Shown: positions 54,782 through 64,000, counted from the first letter of the stretch. The stretch: DNA of 64,000 bases from Chloroflexota bacterium (GCA_026707225.1 JAPOXG010000117.1:1-64000), one strand, 5' to 3'. Numbers and translations are program-made. The notes: generated by a model from the letters alone, not told the origin.

Positions 54782-56611
54782 TTACACCAGCGTGAACAGT
54801 TGGTGGTAGACGCCTTCCTGATCGAGCAGTTGCTGGTGGCTGCCCATTTCGATGATTTCGCCGTGGTCCATCACCACGATCAGGTCGGCTGAGGTGATGG
54901 TGCTGAGGCGATGGGCGATGACGAAACTGGTGCGCCCGATCAAGAGATGTTCCAGCGCCGCCTGAATCTGCCGTTCGGTCTGGGTATCGATGTAGCTGGT
55001 CGCTTCATCAAGGATGAGGATGCGCGGGTCGGCAAGCAGGGCGCGGGCGAAGGCCAGCAGTTGCCGTTGGCCCGTCGATAGCACGGCGCCGCCTTCCATA
55101 ATATCGGTGAGATAGCCATTAGGCATCTCGGTGATGAATTGATGCGCGCCGACTGCCTTGGCCGCCGCTACCACCTCGTCATCGGTCGCGTCCAGCCGTC
55201 CATAGCGAATGTTATCCATCACGCTGCCTGAGAACAGGTGCGTGTCTTGCGGCACGACGCCAATCTGCCGGCGCAGGCTGTTCTGGCTGATGTGCTTTAC
55301 GTCCTGGTCGTCAATGGTCACCCGGCCTGCGGTACTGTCGTAGAAGCGCATGATCAGCTTGATCATGGTGGTCTTGCCGGCGCCAGTATGCCCGACGAAG
55401 GCGACGCGAGAGCCGGGCGCCACATCGAGATTGATATGCTTCAAGACCAACTCGCCATCGCGCGTATAGCGGAAAGACACATCTTCGAAGCGGACGCGAC
55501 CCTTGATGGCGGGCAAATCGCTGGCCTCGAGGTCGTCGCGGATTTCGACCGGGAAATCCATCAATTTGAAGATGCGATAGCCGGAGGCGATGACCGTCTG
55601 CAAGAGGTTGAATCGCCGCGCCAGCATTCGGATCGGGAAAAAGAATTGCTGGATATAAAGAATGAAGGCGAGCAGCACGCCGACCGAGATTCTTTCGTCC
55701 AGAACGAGCGTGCCGCCAACGAATATCAGCGTGCCGGTGGCGACGCCGCCAATCATTTCCACGGTGGGATAAAACAGGCTGGCGATCAGCGTGGCTCGCT
55801 CGGCCGCGTTTCGGCTGGCCATGTTGATTTCGCCGGTGAAGCGGTCGCGATTGTGCCGCTGGCGGGCGAAAGCCTGGGTGACACGGACGCCGTTGAAAGC
55901 CTCGGATAACTCGGCGTATACCTTGGCATTGGAATCGGACACGCGCAGGTAAGCCTCGCGGGCATGAATGCGCCAATAGTTGGCGATGATGGATAGTATG
56001 ACCAGCGCTGTGAAGGCGACCAAGGTCAGCGGGATATTAATGAGGACCATCGAGATGATGATGCCAAAGAGCATCAATACTTCGCGAATCGTGCCGACAG
56101 CGGCGAAGGTGACGGCTTCGCGCACGACGTTGACATCGCTGATGACGCGGGCGATCAAGCGGCCCACTTCGTATTCGGCGAAGAACCCGATGGACAGGTA
56201 TTGGATATGGTCGAAGAGTTGGTTGCGCAGCGTCTGGATAATCGTCTGACCGATGACCGCCATATTGCGCAGCTGCACGCGAAAGCCAATGAAGCCGAGC
56301 AGCTGCAGAATGATAAATAAGACAACGCCGCCGCCGAGCACGGTCATGTCTCGCTTGCTGATGCCTTCGTCGATCGCCCAGCCGATCAGAGGCGGGCTGG
56401 CGACATTGGCGAGTACGCTGAACATCATCATCACGACGGCGACCCCGAGGTCCTTCCGATGGGGCTGCAAGTAAGAGAATAGGCGCGCGGTCACCTCGCG
56501 ATCGAAGCCGGGCTTATGATCGTCATCAATCTCGAGGATGCTGGGTTCCGCCTCTGGCGTTTTGTCTTTGGCGGCGGCCTGCTTCAGTTTTCTTCGATTC
56601 AGGAGGACCAT
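54782..56611 (-). CDS. ABC exporter subunit, consensus ATP site
   Basis: 609 residues: six membrane helices (about 40-330), then an ATPase. Walker A is GHTGAGKTT, the Walker B ends ILILDEATS with the catalytic Glu, and the switch His is present (VIAHRLST). The signature is LSTGQ rather than LSGGQ. Together with the upstream partner (DD and IAQ in the matching places) this forms a heterodimer of the TM287/288 or BmrCD type: this subunit supplies the working Walker A/B site, and its altered signature faces the partner's degenerate site. It is likely a multidrug or lipid exporter. It starts 21 bases after the partner. Confidence 0.93.
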   Translation of the reverse strand: MVLLNRRKLKQAAAKDKTPEAEPSILEIDDDHKPGFDREVTARLFSYLQPHRKDLGVAVVMMMFSVLANVASPPLIGWAIDEGISKRDMTVLGGGVVLFIILQLLGFIGFRVQLRNMAVIGQTIIQTLRNQLFDHIQYLSIGFFAEYEVGRLIARVISDVNVVREAVTFAAVGTIREVLMLFGIIISMVLINIPLTLVAFTALVILSIIANYWRIHAREAYLRVSDSNAKVYAELSEAFNGVRVTQAFARQRHNRDRFTGEINMASRNAAERATLIASLFYPTVEMIGGVATGTLIFVGGTLVLDERISVGVLLAFILYIQQFFFPIRMLARRFNLLQTVIASGYRIFKLMDFPVEIRDDLEASDLPAIKGRVRFEDVSFRYTRDGELVLKHINLDVAPGSRVAFVGHTGAGKTTMIKLIMRFYDSTAGRVTIDDQDVKHISQNSLRRQIGVVPQDTHLFSGSVMDNIRYGRLDATDDEVVAAAKAVGAHQFITEMPNGYLTDIMEGGAVLSTGQRQLLAFARALLADPRILILDEATSYIDTQTERQIQAALEHLLIGRTSFVIAHRLSTITSADLIVVMDHGEIIEMGSHQQLLDQEGVYHQLFTLV

Positions 56612-56632
56612 AAGCCCCTATCTCTGTTGGTG

Positions 56633-58543
56633 TCAGTTCGAGTATTTGCCAGTGAGCCGGTCGATCAGGGCGCGGAATTGCTGGGTGGAGCGCCGCTCTT
56701 CCAGGGGAATCTTGATGACGCCGGCGATGATGGCTTCGCGGCGGACGCGCTCTTGTTCTTCCAACTGCAATTTGTAGATTTCTTCGTAGAGACCGCCATC
56801 TTGCAGCAAAGTTTCGTGCGTGCCCTGTTGGATGATTTCGCCGTCGCGCAAGACGATGATTTGATCGGCTTTCAAGATCGTGCTCATGCGCTGAGCGATG
56901 ACGAAGGTCGTGCGGTCCTCCATGATACGCTCCAACGCTTGCTGAATCAGGTGTTCCGTCTGCGTGTCGACGCTGCTGGTGGCGTCGTCCAGAACCAGGA
57001 TGCGCGGATCAATGAGCAGGGCGCGGGCGATGGCGATGCGCTGTTTCTGCCCGCCGGACAGGGTGACGCCGCGCTCGCCGACTTCCGTCAGGTAGCCATC
57101 GGGAAACTCGGAGATGAAGTCGTGCGCATTGGCTGATTTGGCTGCAGCCACAATCTGATCGCGCGTGGCTCCGGGGTTGCCGTAGGCGATGTTTTCGTCG
57201 ATGGTGGCGTTGAATAGAAGCGGCTGCTGCATGACGATGCCGATCTGGCTGCGCAAGCTGTCGAGATCAAAGTCGCGCACATCAATGCCGTCAATGGTGA
57301 CAGCGCCCGAAGTCACGTCATAGAAACGCGGAATCAAATTGGCGATGGTGGTCTTGCCGGAGCCGGTTAAGCCGATGATGGCGACAACTTCGCCCGGCTG
57401 CGCTTCCAGGTCGATTTGATTGAGCACGGCCTGGTTGGAACTGCTGTAGCGTGTGCTGACATTATCGAAGCGGACTCTGCCCGTGATGGCGGTCTTGATG
57501 GCATTTGGTTTGTTCACGACTGCTTCCGGCTCGTCCAGGACTTCAAAGACCCGCTCGCCACTGGCGACTGCCTGCGTGGTCAGCAATATGATGAAGCCGA
57601 TGAAGCGCAGCGGCTGTGACAAGAGCAGCACGTAAGCGTTGAAAGTCACGATCAAGCCCACGGTGATGTTCGCCATGCCCTGCGATTCCAATATGCCGCC
57701 GAACAGCAGGACAAGCGCTGTCGACATCGCCGCCAGGAAGGCGCTCGCTGGCAAATAAGTGATCCACTGCGTGATAAAGTCGAGCTGCTCTTCATAGAGA
57801 TTCTGGTTTTCTTTGTGGAAGCGCTCAATCTCGTAAGGCTCGCGGGCGAATACGCGCACGACCTCGGCGCCCAGGGCATTTTCCTGGATGTGGTTGCTGA
57901 GCACCTGCATCCGGTCCATCACTTTTTTCCAGCGCGGATGCACGCGCATGACGAAATGGTTGGAATAAAATGCCAGCGGCGCCAGCGGAATAAAGGCGAT
58001 GATCGCCAGGAGCGGACTCGAAGCCAGCATGATCCCGACCACGCCAAAGAGCAAAATGATGAAGTTTAGACCATCCATCAAGCCGAAGGAGAAGTAGCGC
58101 TGAATCTCGTTGACATCGCTGATCGCGCGCGTGATGATCGTCCCCACTTGCGCGCTGTCGTGATAGCTGAATGATTGCTGCTGTACTTTGTCGTAGATTT
58201 GGTTGCGGATATCGTATGACACGTAGTGGGACAGGCGCTCGCCAAAGAAGCGGCCCAGGAAGGCGACCGCCCCGCGGATCAGACCCAAGGCGACGACGAG
58301 CAGGCCCGCGCTGAGCATATAGGCGCTGTCTTTGCCGGCGATGCCGATATCCACAACATCGCGCAAGATATAGGGAACGACGATCAAGAGGACATTTAAG
58401 CCAATGATGCCTATGGCAGCCAAGCCGACCCAAAGCTTATAGTTGGAAAGATAAGCCATCAGGCGCTGCCAAATGCGCAGGGCGGCGAATTTGCGTGGCT
58501 TGGGGAGGGCGTCGAGCTCTCTGGTGGAATCGGCGGATGCCAT
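56633..58543 (-). CDS. ABC exporter subunit, degenerate ATP site
   Basis: 636 residues: six membrane helices and an ATPase with Walker A GLTGSGKTT and a normal LSGGQ signature. The Walker B reads ILVLDDATSS, so the catalytic Glu is Asp, and the switch His is Gln (VIAQRMST). These changes are classical for the non-hydrolysing site of heterodimeric exporters. AGGAG precedes the ATG by seven bases. It is the first gene of the pair with the 609-residue subunit. Confidence 0.93.
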   Translation of the reverse strand: MASADSTRELDALPKPRKFAALRIWQRLMAYLSNYKLWVGLAAIGIIGLNVLLIVVPYILRDVVDIGIAGKDSAYMLSAGLLVVALGLIRGAVAFLGRFFGERLSHYVSYDIRNQIYDKVQQQSFSYHDSAQVGTIITRAISDVNEIQRYFSFGLMDGLNFIILLFGVVGIMLASSPLLAIIAFIPLAPLAFYSNHFVMRVHPRWKKVMDRMQVLSNHIQENALGAEVVRVFAREPYEIERFHKENQNLYEEQLDFITQWITYLPASAFLAAMSTALVLLFGGILESQGMANITVGLIVTFNAYVLLLSQPLRFIGFIILLTTQAVASGERVFEVLDEPEAVVNKPNAIKTAITGRVRFDNVSTRYSSSNQAVLNQIDLEAQPGEVVAIIGLTGSGKTTIANLIPRFYDVTSGAVTIDGIDVRDFDLDSLRSQIGIVMQQPLLFNATIDENIAYGNPGATRDQIVAAAKSANAHDFISEFPDGYLTEVGERGVTLSGGQKQRIAIARALLIDPRILVLDDATSSVDTQTEHLIQQALERIMEDRTTFVIAQRMSTILKADQIIVLRDGEIIQQGTHETLLQDGGLYEEIYKLQLEEQERVRREAIIAGVIKIPLEERRSTQQFRALIDRLTGKYSN

Positions 58544-58767
58544 GCGCGGTCTCCTGAAGGCGCGGCTGCAGTTCAGTCAATGGGTCAGCGTCTGGATGCC
58601 ATTTTCGCGACGCACAAGCCTACAGTGTACAGCAGGGGATGTCAGTTGACTACGAGCAGATAGCGCAGTTTGAAAATGATGACTGACTTGTGATCGGCAC
58701 TGGAATTCCTTGACAGATTGGTCAAAATATAAGCAGTGAAAAAGTCCAGTGCCGAGAGGGAACTGCC

Positions 58768-59532
58768 ATGTCTGAACTGAAACCGATAGCGCTTCAACTT
58801 TATACCGTGCGCGAATTGCTCGGGGAAGATTTCGAAGGCACGGTGCGGGCTGTCGCCGATGTGGGTTATATCGGCGTTGAACCTTACACCGGGATGCCAT
58901 GCGAGTTGGCCGAGGCGGCGACGCTCTTCCGCGAGTTGGATTTGCAGACCTTCAACAGCCACGCGCCCTTCCCTGATGAAGCCAACCAGGAGGCCGTGCT
59001 TGAAGTCGCCGAGGCCTTTGATCTCGAAAGCGTCGCCATTGCTATGCTGCCGCCGGAAGACTTTGAGACCATCGATTCCATCAAGCGAACTTGCGAAAGG
59101 CTGAATCAAGCCGGCGAATTCGCCCGCGCCAACAATCTGGGCTTGCACTATCACAATCATTGGTGGGAGTACAAACAGATTGACGGCACCGCCACGGTAG
59201 ATGTCATGCTGGATGAGTTATCAGACAGCGTTGGTTTGCAGATTGATACTTATTGGGTGCAGGTTGGTGGCGAAGACGCCGTTGAGCTGGTCAAGCAAGT
59301 AGGGGCGCGCGCGCCGCTGATTCATCTAAAGGATGGCTGGCTGGAGCCGCGTGGCGATATGGCGGCAGTCGGGCATGGCGTGATGAAGGTCCCTGAGCTT
59401 GTTGATGCGACGGCGGAGACCGCCGACTGGTACATCGTCGAGCAGGATCGCAGCAATAACGCCCGGCTGGAAGCGGTGCGCGAGAGCTATGCCTATCTGA
59501 CTTCAAACGGCTTCGCGCGCGGCAAGAAATAA
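58768..59532 (+). CDS. Sugar phosphate isomerase/epimerase (xylose isomerase-like)
   Basis: 254 residues with a TIM-barrel of the AP-endonuclease 2/xylose-isomerase superfamily. Metal ligands are likely in LHYHNHWWEY, GLQIDTYWVQVGG and PLIHLKDGW, with Glu in YIVEQDRS. It begins ALQLYTVRELL, typical of the sugar-acting subgroup. The substrate is unknown. GAGAGGGAA precedes the ATG. An Ldh-family oxidoreductase follows 33 bases on, so the two probably act in one sugar or sugar-acid pathway. Confidence 0.9.
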   Translation: MSELKPIALQLYTVRELLGEDFEGTVRAVADVGYIGVEPYTGMPCELAEAATLFRELDLQTFNSHAPFPDEANQEAVLEVAEAFDLESVAIAMLPPEDFETIDSIKRTCERLNQAGEFARANNLGLHYHNHWWEYKQIDGTATVDVMLDELSDSVGLQIDTYWVQVGGEDAVELVKQVGARAPLIHLKDGWLEPRGDMAAVGHGVMKVPELVDATAETADWYIVEQDRSNNARLEAVRESYAYLTSNGFARGKK

Positions 59533-59565
59533 ACATCGCGCTGGCGCGGGCATGGAAGCGGCAAA

Positions 59566-60567
59566 ATGAAAATTCCAATTGAAGCATTGCGTTCGGCGAC
59601 GAGGCGGGCAATCGCGGCGCAGGGATTCAACGCGGCTGATACCGAGATCATCCTTGAGATCATCATGTACGCCCAGCTGCGCGGCAATAATCAGAATGTG
59701 ATCAAGCTGTTGGGCGCGGGCATGCCGGCGGACCCAGCCGCCCGTGAAATCAGGGTCGTCAAGGATACCAAGCTGTCGGCGCTGATTGATGGCGGCTGGA
59801 ACCAGGGCATGGTGGTCGTAGATCGCGCGACCGGCCTGGCCATCGAAAAGGCGCAGGCGCATGGCTTTGGCATCGTCGGCACGCGGCGCAGCAACTCACC
59901 CACCGGCGCCATCGGTTATTTTGCGCGGACGCTGGCCGATGCGGGCATGATTGGTTTTGTTTGCTCCGGCTCGATGGAGTTGATGGCGATGCACGGCTCT
60001 TACGAGCCCTTCTTCGGCACGAATCCACTGGCGATTGGCATCCCAACGGCGGGCAATCCGATCGTCTTCGATATGGCGACGGCCGCGATCGCCTGGTATG
60101 GCATTCACCTGGCCCATGCCGAGGGACGGTCAATACCGGAAGGCGTCGCCTATGACTGCGACGGACAGATCACGACCGATCCGGCGGCGGCGCTGGCGGG
60201 CGCGATCAGAGCCTTCGGCGGCTACAAAGGCGCGGCGCTGGCGCTCATTGTCGAAGTGCTGACGCGTCCACTGGTCGGCGCCGTTCGAGACGACGCGGGC
60301 AAGAAGCGGGACTGGGGCAATCTGGTTTTCGCCATCGACCCTGAACTGCTAGCCGATGATTTAGCGAGCTTTCAGGATGGAGTCAGCGACTTGCTGGCGC
60401 GCCTCAAACGTCTGAAGCGCTTGCCGGGCGTCGAGGAGATTCTGGCGCCGGGCGAACGCGGGGATCGCATCCATGAACGCATCATGGCGGCGGGCGAAAT
60501 CGAAATGGACGAACAGATCTGGCTTGATTTGCAGGCGGTCGGCGCTTCAGTCGACGATCCCGATTGA
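59566..60567 (+). CDS. Ldh-family NAD(P)-dependent oxidoreductase
   Basis: 333 residues of the malate/L-lactate/ureidoglycolate dehydrogenase family (type 2 fold). Family landmarks are GTNPLAIGIP, FDMATAAIA and GGYKGAALALIVE. At the N-terminal catalytic stretch the family has S-H-G; this protein reads YAQLRGNNQNVIKLLG, so the usual catalytic His is missing. It may use another residue or have a different role. The last 21 bases overlap the convergent gene. Confidence 0.88.
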   Translation: MKIPIEALRSATRRAIAAQGFNAADTEIILEIIMYAQLRGNNQNVIKLLGAGMPADPAAREIRVVKDTKLSALIDGGWNQGMVVVDRATGLAIEKAQAHGFGIVGTRRSNSPTGAIGYFARTLADAGMIGFVCSGSMELMAMHGSYEPFFGTNPLAIGIPTAGNPIVFDMATAAIAWYGIHLAHAEGRSIPEGVAYDCDGQITTDPAAALAGAIRAFGGYKGAALALIVEVLTRPLVGAVRDDAGKKRDWGNLVFAIDPELLADDLASFQDGVSDLLARLKRLKRLPGVEEILAPGERGDRIHERIMAAGEIEMDEQIWLDLQAVGASVDDPD

Positions 60568-62115
60568 GGGCAGCATGCGCTCGTAGATCACGCCGCGCTG
60601 CCCGCGTCTGTCGGATGGCAGGCTGGCCAAGCCGCCGGCGACAAAGAGGTGACTGGAGCCCTCGCCGCTGAGGTTGAGGGCGTCGACGGCGCCCGCCTCT
60701 TGCAAAATGCCGATCATTTCATCCAGCGTTGCGCCGTGGCTGTCCATCTCGGTGCGGAAGCTTGGATTGCAGCCGTCCACGACGACGAGAAGCAAATTCC
60801 CATCCGGCTTGATGCCGAGAGCGCTGCGAGCTTTGCGTTGGCTCTCCCCGCCCAGGTCGATATGCACGGGTGAAACGCCGACGGCAGCGCCTCGGCTCGG
60901 ATAAAACTCTTCGGCAGCGGCCGACTGCTCAAGCACATTTTCCCCCTGGCGCATAAGAATCGGTCCAGCTTGTATCGCGGACTGCAAGCGACTGTTCTCA
61001 TCGGCGAATTCATATTCGACCCAGGCGTTTTCAATCAGGTCTTCGGCGACGCGGGCGGGCAGCGCGCCGTCTTGGAGCGACAGTACAAAGCCATTTTGCG
61101 GGATCTGCAGCCCACCGCCGCGCTTCCAGCTCAGCACCTGTCGATTGACGAGGACGAACTCCATGCGATCCGGCGCTGCTGGACTGCGATCATGCGGGCG
61201 GCTGTCGTCGGCTAATCCGCCGGCGCGCGTATATATCGTGATTGGCTGCGGATCCGGCGGATTCAGGTGGAAGCGCTGGACGCAATCGGCGATGGCGCTC
61301 AGGGTGATGTCTCCAGGCAGGACGAGCTGGATCTCATTCAAGCTGAATGTCTCAATGCGCCAGGCGGCGCCATCGTAGAGCAGGGCGCCGCGGCGATAAA
61401 TGGGCGGACGCAGGATTGTGTTTTCCGCGACCATCAAGCCGATTGCGTCGCCATAGCCCGAATGATGGCTGATCAGGTCATCATGTTCGTGCAGGAAATG
61501 CGTCGTGTTGAAGACAACCTGACGCTCGTGGTTTTGCACAAAGCGTCGGATGAAATCGCAGCGGCCGATGCGGATGAAATTGTGCCGCACATCAAAGGGG
61601 CGGAACACGCGCGGTTGGTAGCTGCCACGCTCGATGTTGGGGTAGAGATCGAGCTGGATCGATTCTTCCAGCCAGCTCAAAACGGAGGCCGCCCGCGCCC
61701 GCCAGTCGCGCTGCGCCGCCGGGATATCGACCTGCCATTCGTACGTGTCGCCGATGTATTCGTGCAGCTGCAGCCAGCCTTCCGCCAGCAGTTTGCGCAA
61801 GACGCATGTGATGAAAGAATTGGCGCTGATGATTTGCTCGCCGTCGTCTGTCCGGTAGCTGAGCCCGGGGAACATCTGCTCGGCGCGGCGGTCTGTTTGC
61901 ATGGCGGTCCAGGTCAGGATATGCGGTCGGTCTTCGCCGCGGGCGCGCGCTCTGGCGTAATGCATGCGGGCGATATCCTGCTGGCGGACATAGCTGCTCA
62001 TGGGGTGCAGGTCTTCAAAGCGCAGCCGCCCGGCCGGAATGTCAACCCTGTGCACAGTGGAAAAAATGCCGCCGTTGAATTGCCGCGTGGTTTTGTGATA
62101 GCGGATTTCGGACAT
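60547..62115 (-). CDS. Large protein with C-terminal phosphodiester-glycosidase-like domain
   Basis: 522 residues. The C-terminal part (about 345-522) resembles the NAGPA/phosphodiester-glycosidase (DUF2233) family: AIQAGPILMRQGENVLE, SALGIKPDGNLLLVVVDGC, ATLDEMIGILQEAGAVDALNL. The key motif, normally DGGGS, reads SGEGS (NLSGEGSSH), so catalysis is doubtful. The first roughly 340 residues match nothing I recognise; they are hydrophilic, rich in aromatic residues and without a signal peptide or membrane segment. No ribosome binding site is evident. It is convergent with the Ldh-family gene, overlapping by 21 bases. Confidence 0.7.
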   Translation of the reverse strand: MSEIRYHKTTRQFNGGIFSTVHRVDIPAGRLRFEDLHPMSSYVRQQDIARMHYARARARGEDRPHILTWTAMQTDRRAEQMFPGLSYRTDDGEQIISANSFITCVLRKLLAEGWLQLHEYIGDTYEWQVDIPAAQRDWRARAASVLSWLEESIQLDLYPNIERGSYQPRVFRPFDVRHNFIRIGRCDFIRRFVQNHERQVVFNTTHFLHEHDDLISHHSGYGDAIGLMVAENTILRPPIYRRGALLYDGAAWRIETFSLNEIQLVLPGDITLSAIADCVQRFHLNPPDPQPITIYTRAGGLADDSRPHDRSPAAPDRMEFVLVNRQVLSWKRGGGLQIPQNGFVLSLQDGALPARVAEDLIENAWVEYEFADENSRLQSAIQAGPILMRQGENVLEQSAAAEEFYPSRGAAVGVSPVHIDLGGESQRKARSALGIKPDGNLLLVVVDGCNPSFRTEMDSHGATLDEMIGILQEAGAVDALNLSGEGSSHLFVAGGLASLPSDRRGQRGVIYERMLPSIGIVD

Positions 62116-62283
62116 GATCAGGACCGTAAATGGGACGGATAAATTCTACTATCACTATACCTGTTTCGCGCTTGCAGGCAAAGTTCGCAATATCTCAGGG
62201 GAGTGTCTAATGTTATGGATACAGGAAATGGATGAGGTGTGCGTCATAGGCCGCCCCATTGCCAACGTCCCTCCGTACTAGAA

Positions 62284-62538
62284 CTAGCGACTGCCCAGCT
62301 CAATCGGGATTTCGGCGACGCGGCGCGTCAGATTGGCGGGGATCGCGAAGCCGACGCCGGAACTGCTGCGCGAGCCGCCGATGATCTGCGCGTCCACCTT
62401 GATGACGGCGATGTCGGAAGCCAGATCGAGGCCCACCAGACGGGCTCGGTAAATCCCGCCCTCGATGCATTCAGCCGCGATCTCTTCGGCCTCGTCGACC
62501 ACGTGGGCATTGGTCACGATGTGGCCCGCCTGGTCTTT
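62284..62538 (-). pseudogene. HtrA/DegP protease fragment
   Basis: About 85 codons. The His segment (GHIVTNAHVVDEAEEI) and Asp segment (LDLASDIAVIKVDA) of a trypsin-like HtrA protease run directly into SSGVGFAIPANLTRRV. The stretch that should carry the active-site Ser (GNSGGPL) is deleted, the signal region is missing, and a stop follows shortly. The fragment butts against a sugar-binding protein fragment on the other strand. Confidence 0.75.
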
Positions 62539-63094
62539 TGGCGGCGACTTCATCGACGCCGAAACCGGCGAAGCCATGATGACGTCCGAACCCGTGCAGC
62601 TCGCTCTGAGCCTGCTCTCAACAATGTGGGTTGACGACGAATCGATGGTCTTGCCCGGCGCGGAAGGCATGACGATGGATCGAATTGCCATGGCGAATTT
62701 CGGACCATGGAGCTCTTGGTAGGTCTATTACAATGTCGACTTCGAATGGGAGTTTGTGCCGGCGCCGATAGGCACGGATGAAGTCGTGCTCGCCTGGGGC
62801 AGCGCCTGGGCTGCCTTCGCCAGCTCCGTGTATCAAGACGAAGTTCGCCAGTTCATGGATTTCTTCCTGCGCCGGACAAGCAATTCCAGCGCGCCGCCGA
62901 TTGGGCTTGGTCCCCGCCGGGCAAGGCGGCTACCGAGATCGAAGGCTTCGTGGCGAAAGCGGCCCTGAAGTTGTCGGCTGAACAAAAGCAGTTTGAGATC
63001 GAGTCGGTCGCCAATGGAAGGGCGCCCTTCGCGCATCGTGAAGAAGCGCGTCTGCACAATATCTACAGCCAGGAGGTCAGCCTGGTCACCTCGG
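62537..63094 (+). pseudogene. Sugar-binding protein (ABC) fragment
   Basis: The C-terminal part of a family 1 solute-binding protein: FGGDFIDAETGEAMMTSEP, IAMANFGPWSSW, then an in-frame TAG, then VYYNVDFEWEFVPAPIGTDE, LAWGSAWAAFASS. Near 62880 the frame shifts, with AADWAWSPPGKAATEIEGF continuing in another frame. The N-terminal half is absent. Confidence 0.75.
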
Positions 63095-64000
63095 GCCAAG
63101 CGGCACATCGAGCTCGTGCCCAATCAGAACAGTTTCGGCCACATGGAACGCTGGTTTGAGCAGCCGCAGTACCGACATCTGGCCGAAGTCGACGTCGAAT
63201 TCAGCGCGCCCTGGGGTGTGCCTCATCTGCCATCCACGCTGTCGCCCGCGGTACCGGAAACGCTAGCCTTTATCGAAAGTCTTTATGCTGAGCTCTTGCC
63301 CAACTTCAGCAGCAAACTGTTCAATATCGGCTGCGACGAGACCTTTGAACTGGGATTGGGGCGACACCTGGGGCTGGCGGCGCTGTCTGCCCGTGAGCTA
63401 TCTAGGCTTCGCCTATGGCGCGGCTCTGAGTTGGGCTTACGCCGAAAACCGCGAACTGAATCTGCCGCTGGCTCTGGATTCCTTCGTGTTCGAGGACCGC
63501 AAAGCCTTGATGGGGCAGCTCGTCTACGACCTCGGCAATGCTTACCAGGAAACCGGCGTCATCCAAAACGTCGCCAGCCTGCTGTATTCGCTGCACATTT
63601 ACTCGCTGGACAACTTGCGCGAGCGCGCCTCGCTGCTCTTTCACGCAGGTGAAAGCCAGAAGACCTTATTCGATGACGATCAGCTGCGCGCAAAACTGCA
63701 TGCGTCGCTGGAATACATTGCTGATTGCAGCGCGCCAATTAAGCAAGCGCGGATGGGTGTGTCCGACGCGGAGCTGATCAAGCGCGAATTCAAGCATATG
63801 GCGCTGCTGCCGCAGCATGGCGCTCGCCGCGGCTTGCTGCAAATGTCCGATCCAGCGGGGACGCGACAGAGCATGCGCGATGAGCTGGCACTCATTGAAG
63901 CCGAGTTTCCCTTGCTCTGGCTCGCGCGCAGCCGGCCCGGGGGCATGGTCGACAGTCAGCGGCAACTTTCCGAGATGCGACTGCATTATGAATCGGCGGA
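63095..64000 (+). pseudogene. GH20 beta-N-acetylhexosaminidase fragment
   Basis: It begins mid-gene (HIELVPNQNSFGHMERW) and runs through the catalytic Asp-Glu motif NIGCDETFELGLG. At GATTGGGGCG (63354-63363) it passes into another frame that reads WGDTWGWRRCLPVSYLGFAYG, the much later end of the barrel. More than 100 residues of the family are missing there. The C-terminal part (FPLLWLARSRPGG) is open to the window edge. It may continue beyond. Confidence 0.75.

Overview
The window is GC-rich and densely coded, and looks like chromosomal DNA of a free-living bacterium. Gene content suggests Chloroflexota, probably Anaerolineae/Caldilineae-like, but this is inference and not proven. The pointers are several MalFG-type sugar ABC operons, a beta' subunit (rpoC) with a long coiled-coil insert and no adjacent rpoB, a bacterial SUV3-type helicase, a fused MoaD-MoaE, VKOR, a membrane pyrophosphatase, and a family of short palindromic intergenic repeats with GGGGCGA...TCGCCCC arms. 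No rRNA, tRNA, CRISPR array or intact mobile element was recognised.

Layout. 1-2.1 kb: two permeases of a sugar ABC transporter whose binding protein lies outside. 2.4-9.0 kb: an HD hydrolase, a five-LysM L,D-transpeptidase, a large secreted beta-domain protein, a lipoprotein, an S1-domain protein and a small membrane protein. 9.0-10.8 kb: moeA and VKOR. 10.9-14.3 kb: a complete sugar ABC operon (binding protein and two permeases). 14.8-24.8 kb: rpoC with its own promoter and terminator, a GH-A-like lipoprotein, gyrA, and a glycosyltransferase resembling the queuosine mannosyltransferase QTMAN. 24.9-30.0 kb: rel, prfB, an rRNA methyltransferase and ftsY on the minus strand. 30.1-33.5 kb: an FHA-winged-helix regulator, an HNH nuclease and a SUV3-like helicase, tightly packed. 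33.6-37.7 kb: rnc (with an altered active site), moaD-moaE fusion, moaC, a membrane-anchored protein, miaA and a YraN protein. 38.1-42.9 kb: hppA, MaoC, a CrtI-like oxidoreductase and a shortened SRPBCC protein.

42.9-47.6 kb is a pyrBCDEF operon with overlapping genes, supplying every step of UMP synthesis after carbamoyl phosphate. It is followed by fhs, an MFS transporter, glgB, dinB with a palindromic operator, and a heterodimeric ABC exporter. 58.8-60.6 kb holds a sugar isomerase/epimerase and an Ldh-family oxidoreductase. These meet a 522-residue protein with a degenerate phosphodiester-glycosidase domain.

The last 1.7 kb (62.3-64.0 kb) is a gene graveyard. Fragments of an HtrA protease, a sugar-binding protein and a GH20 hexosaminidase are joined end to end with deletions, a stop and frameshifts.

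The strongest leads for new biology are the FHA/HNH/SUV3 cassette, the QTMAN-like glycosyltransferase, the RNase III with Arg in place of a metal-binding Asp, and the 522-residue protein. The palindromic repeat family is a further lead.
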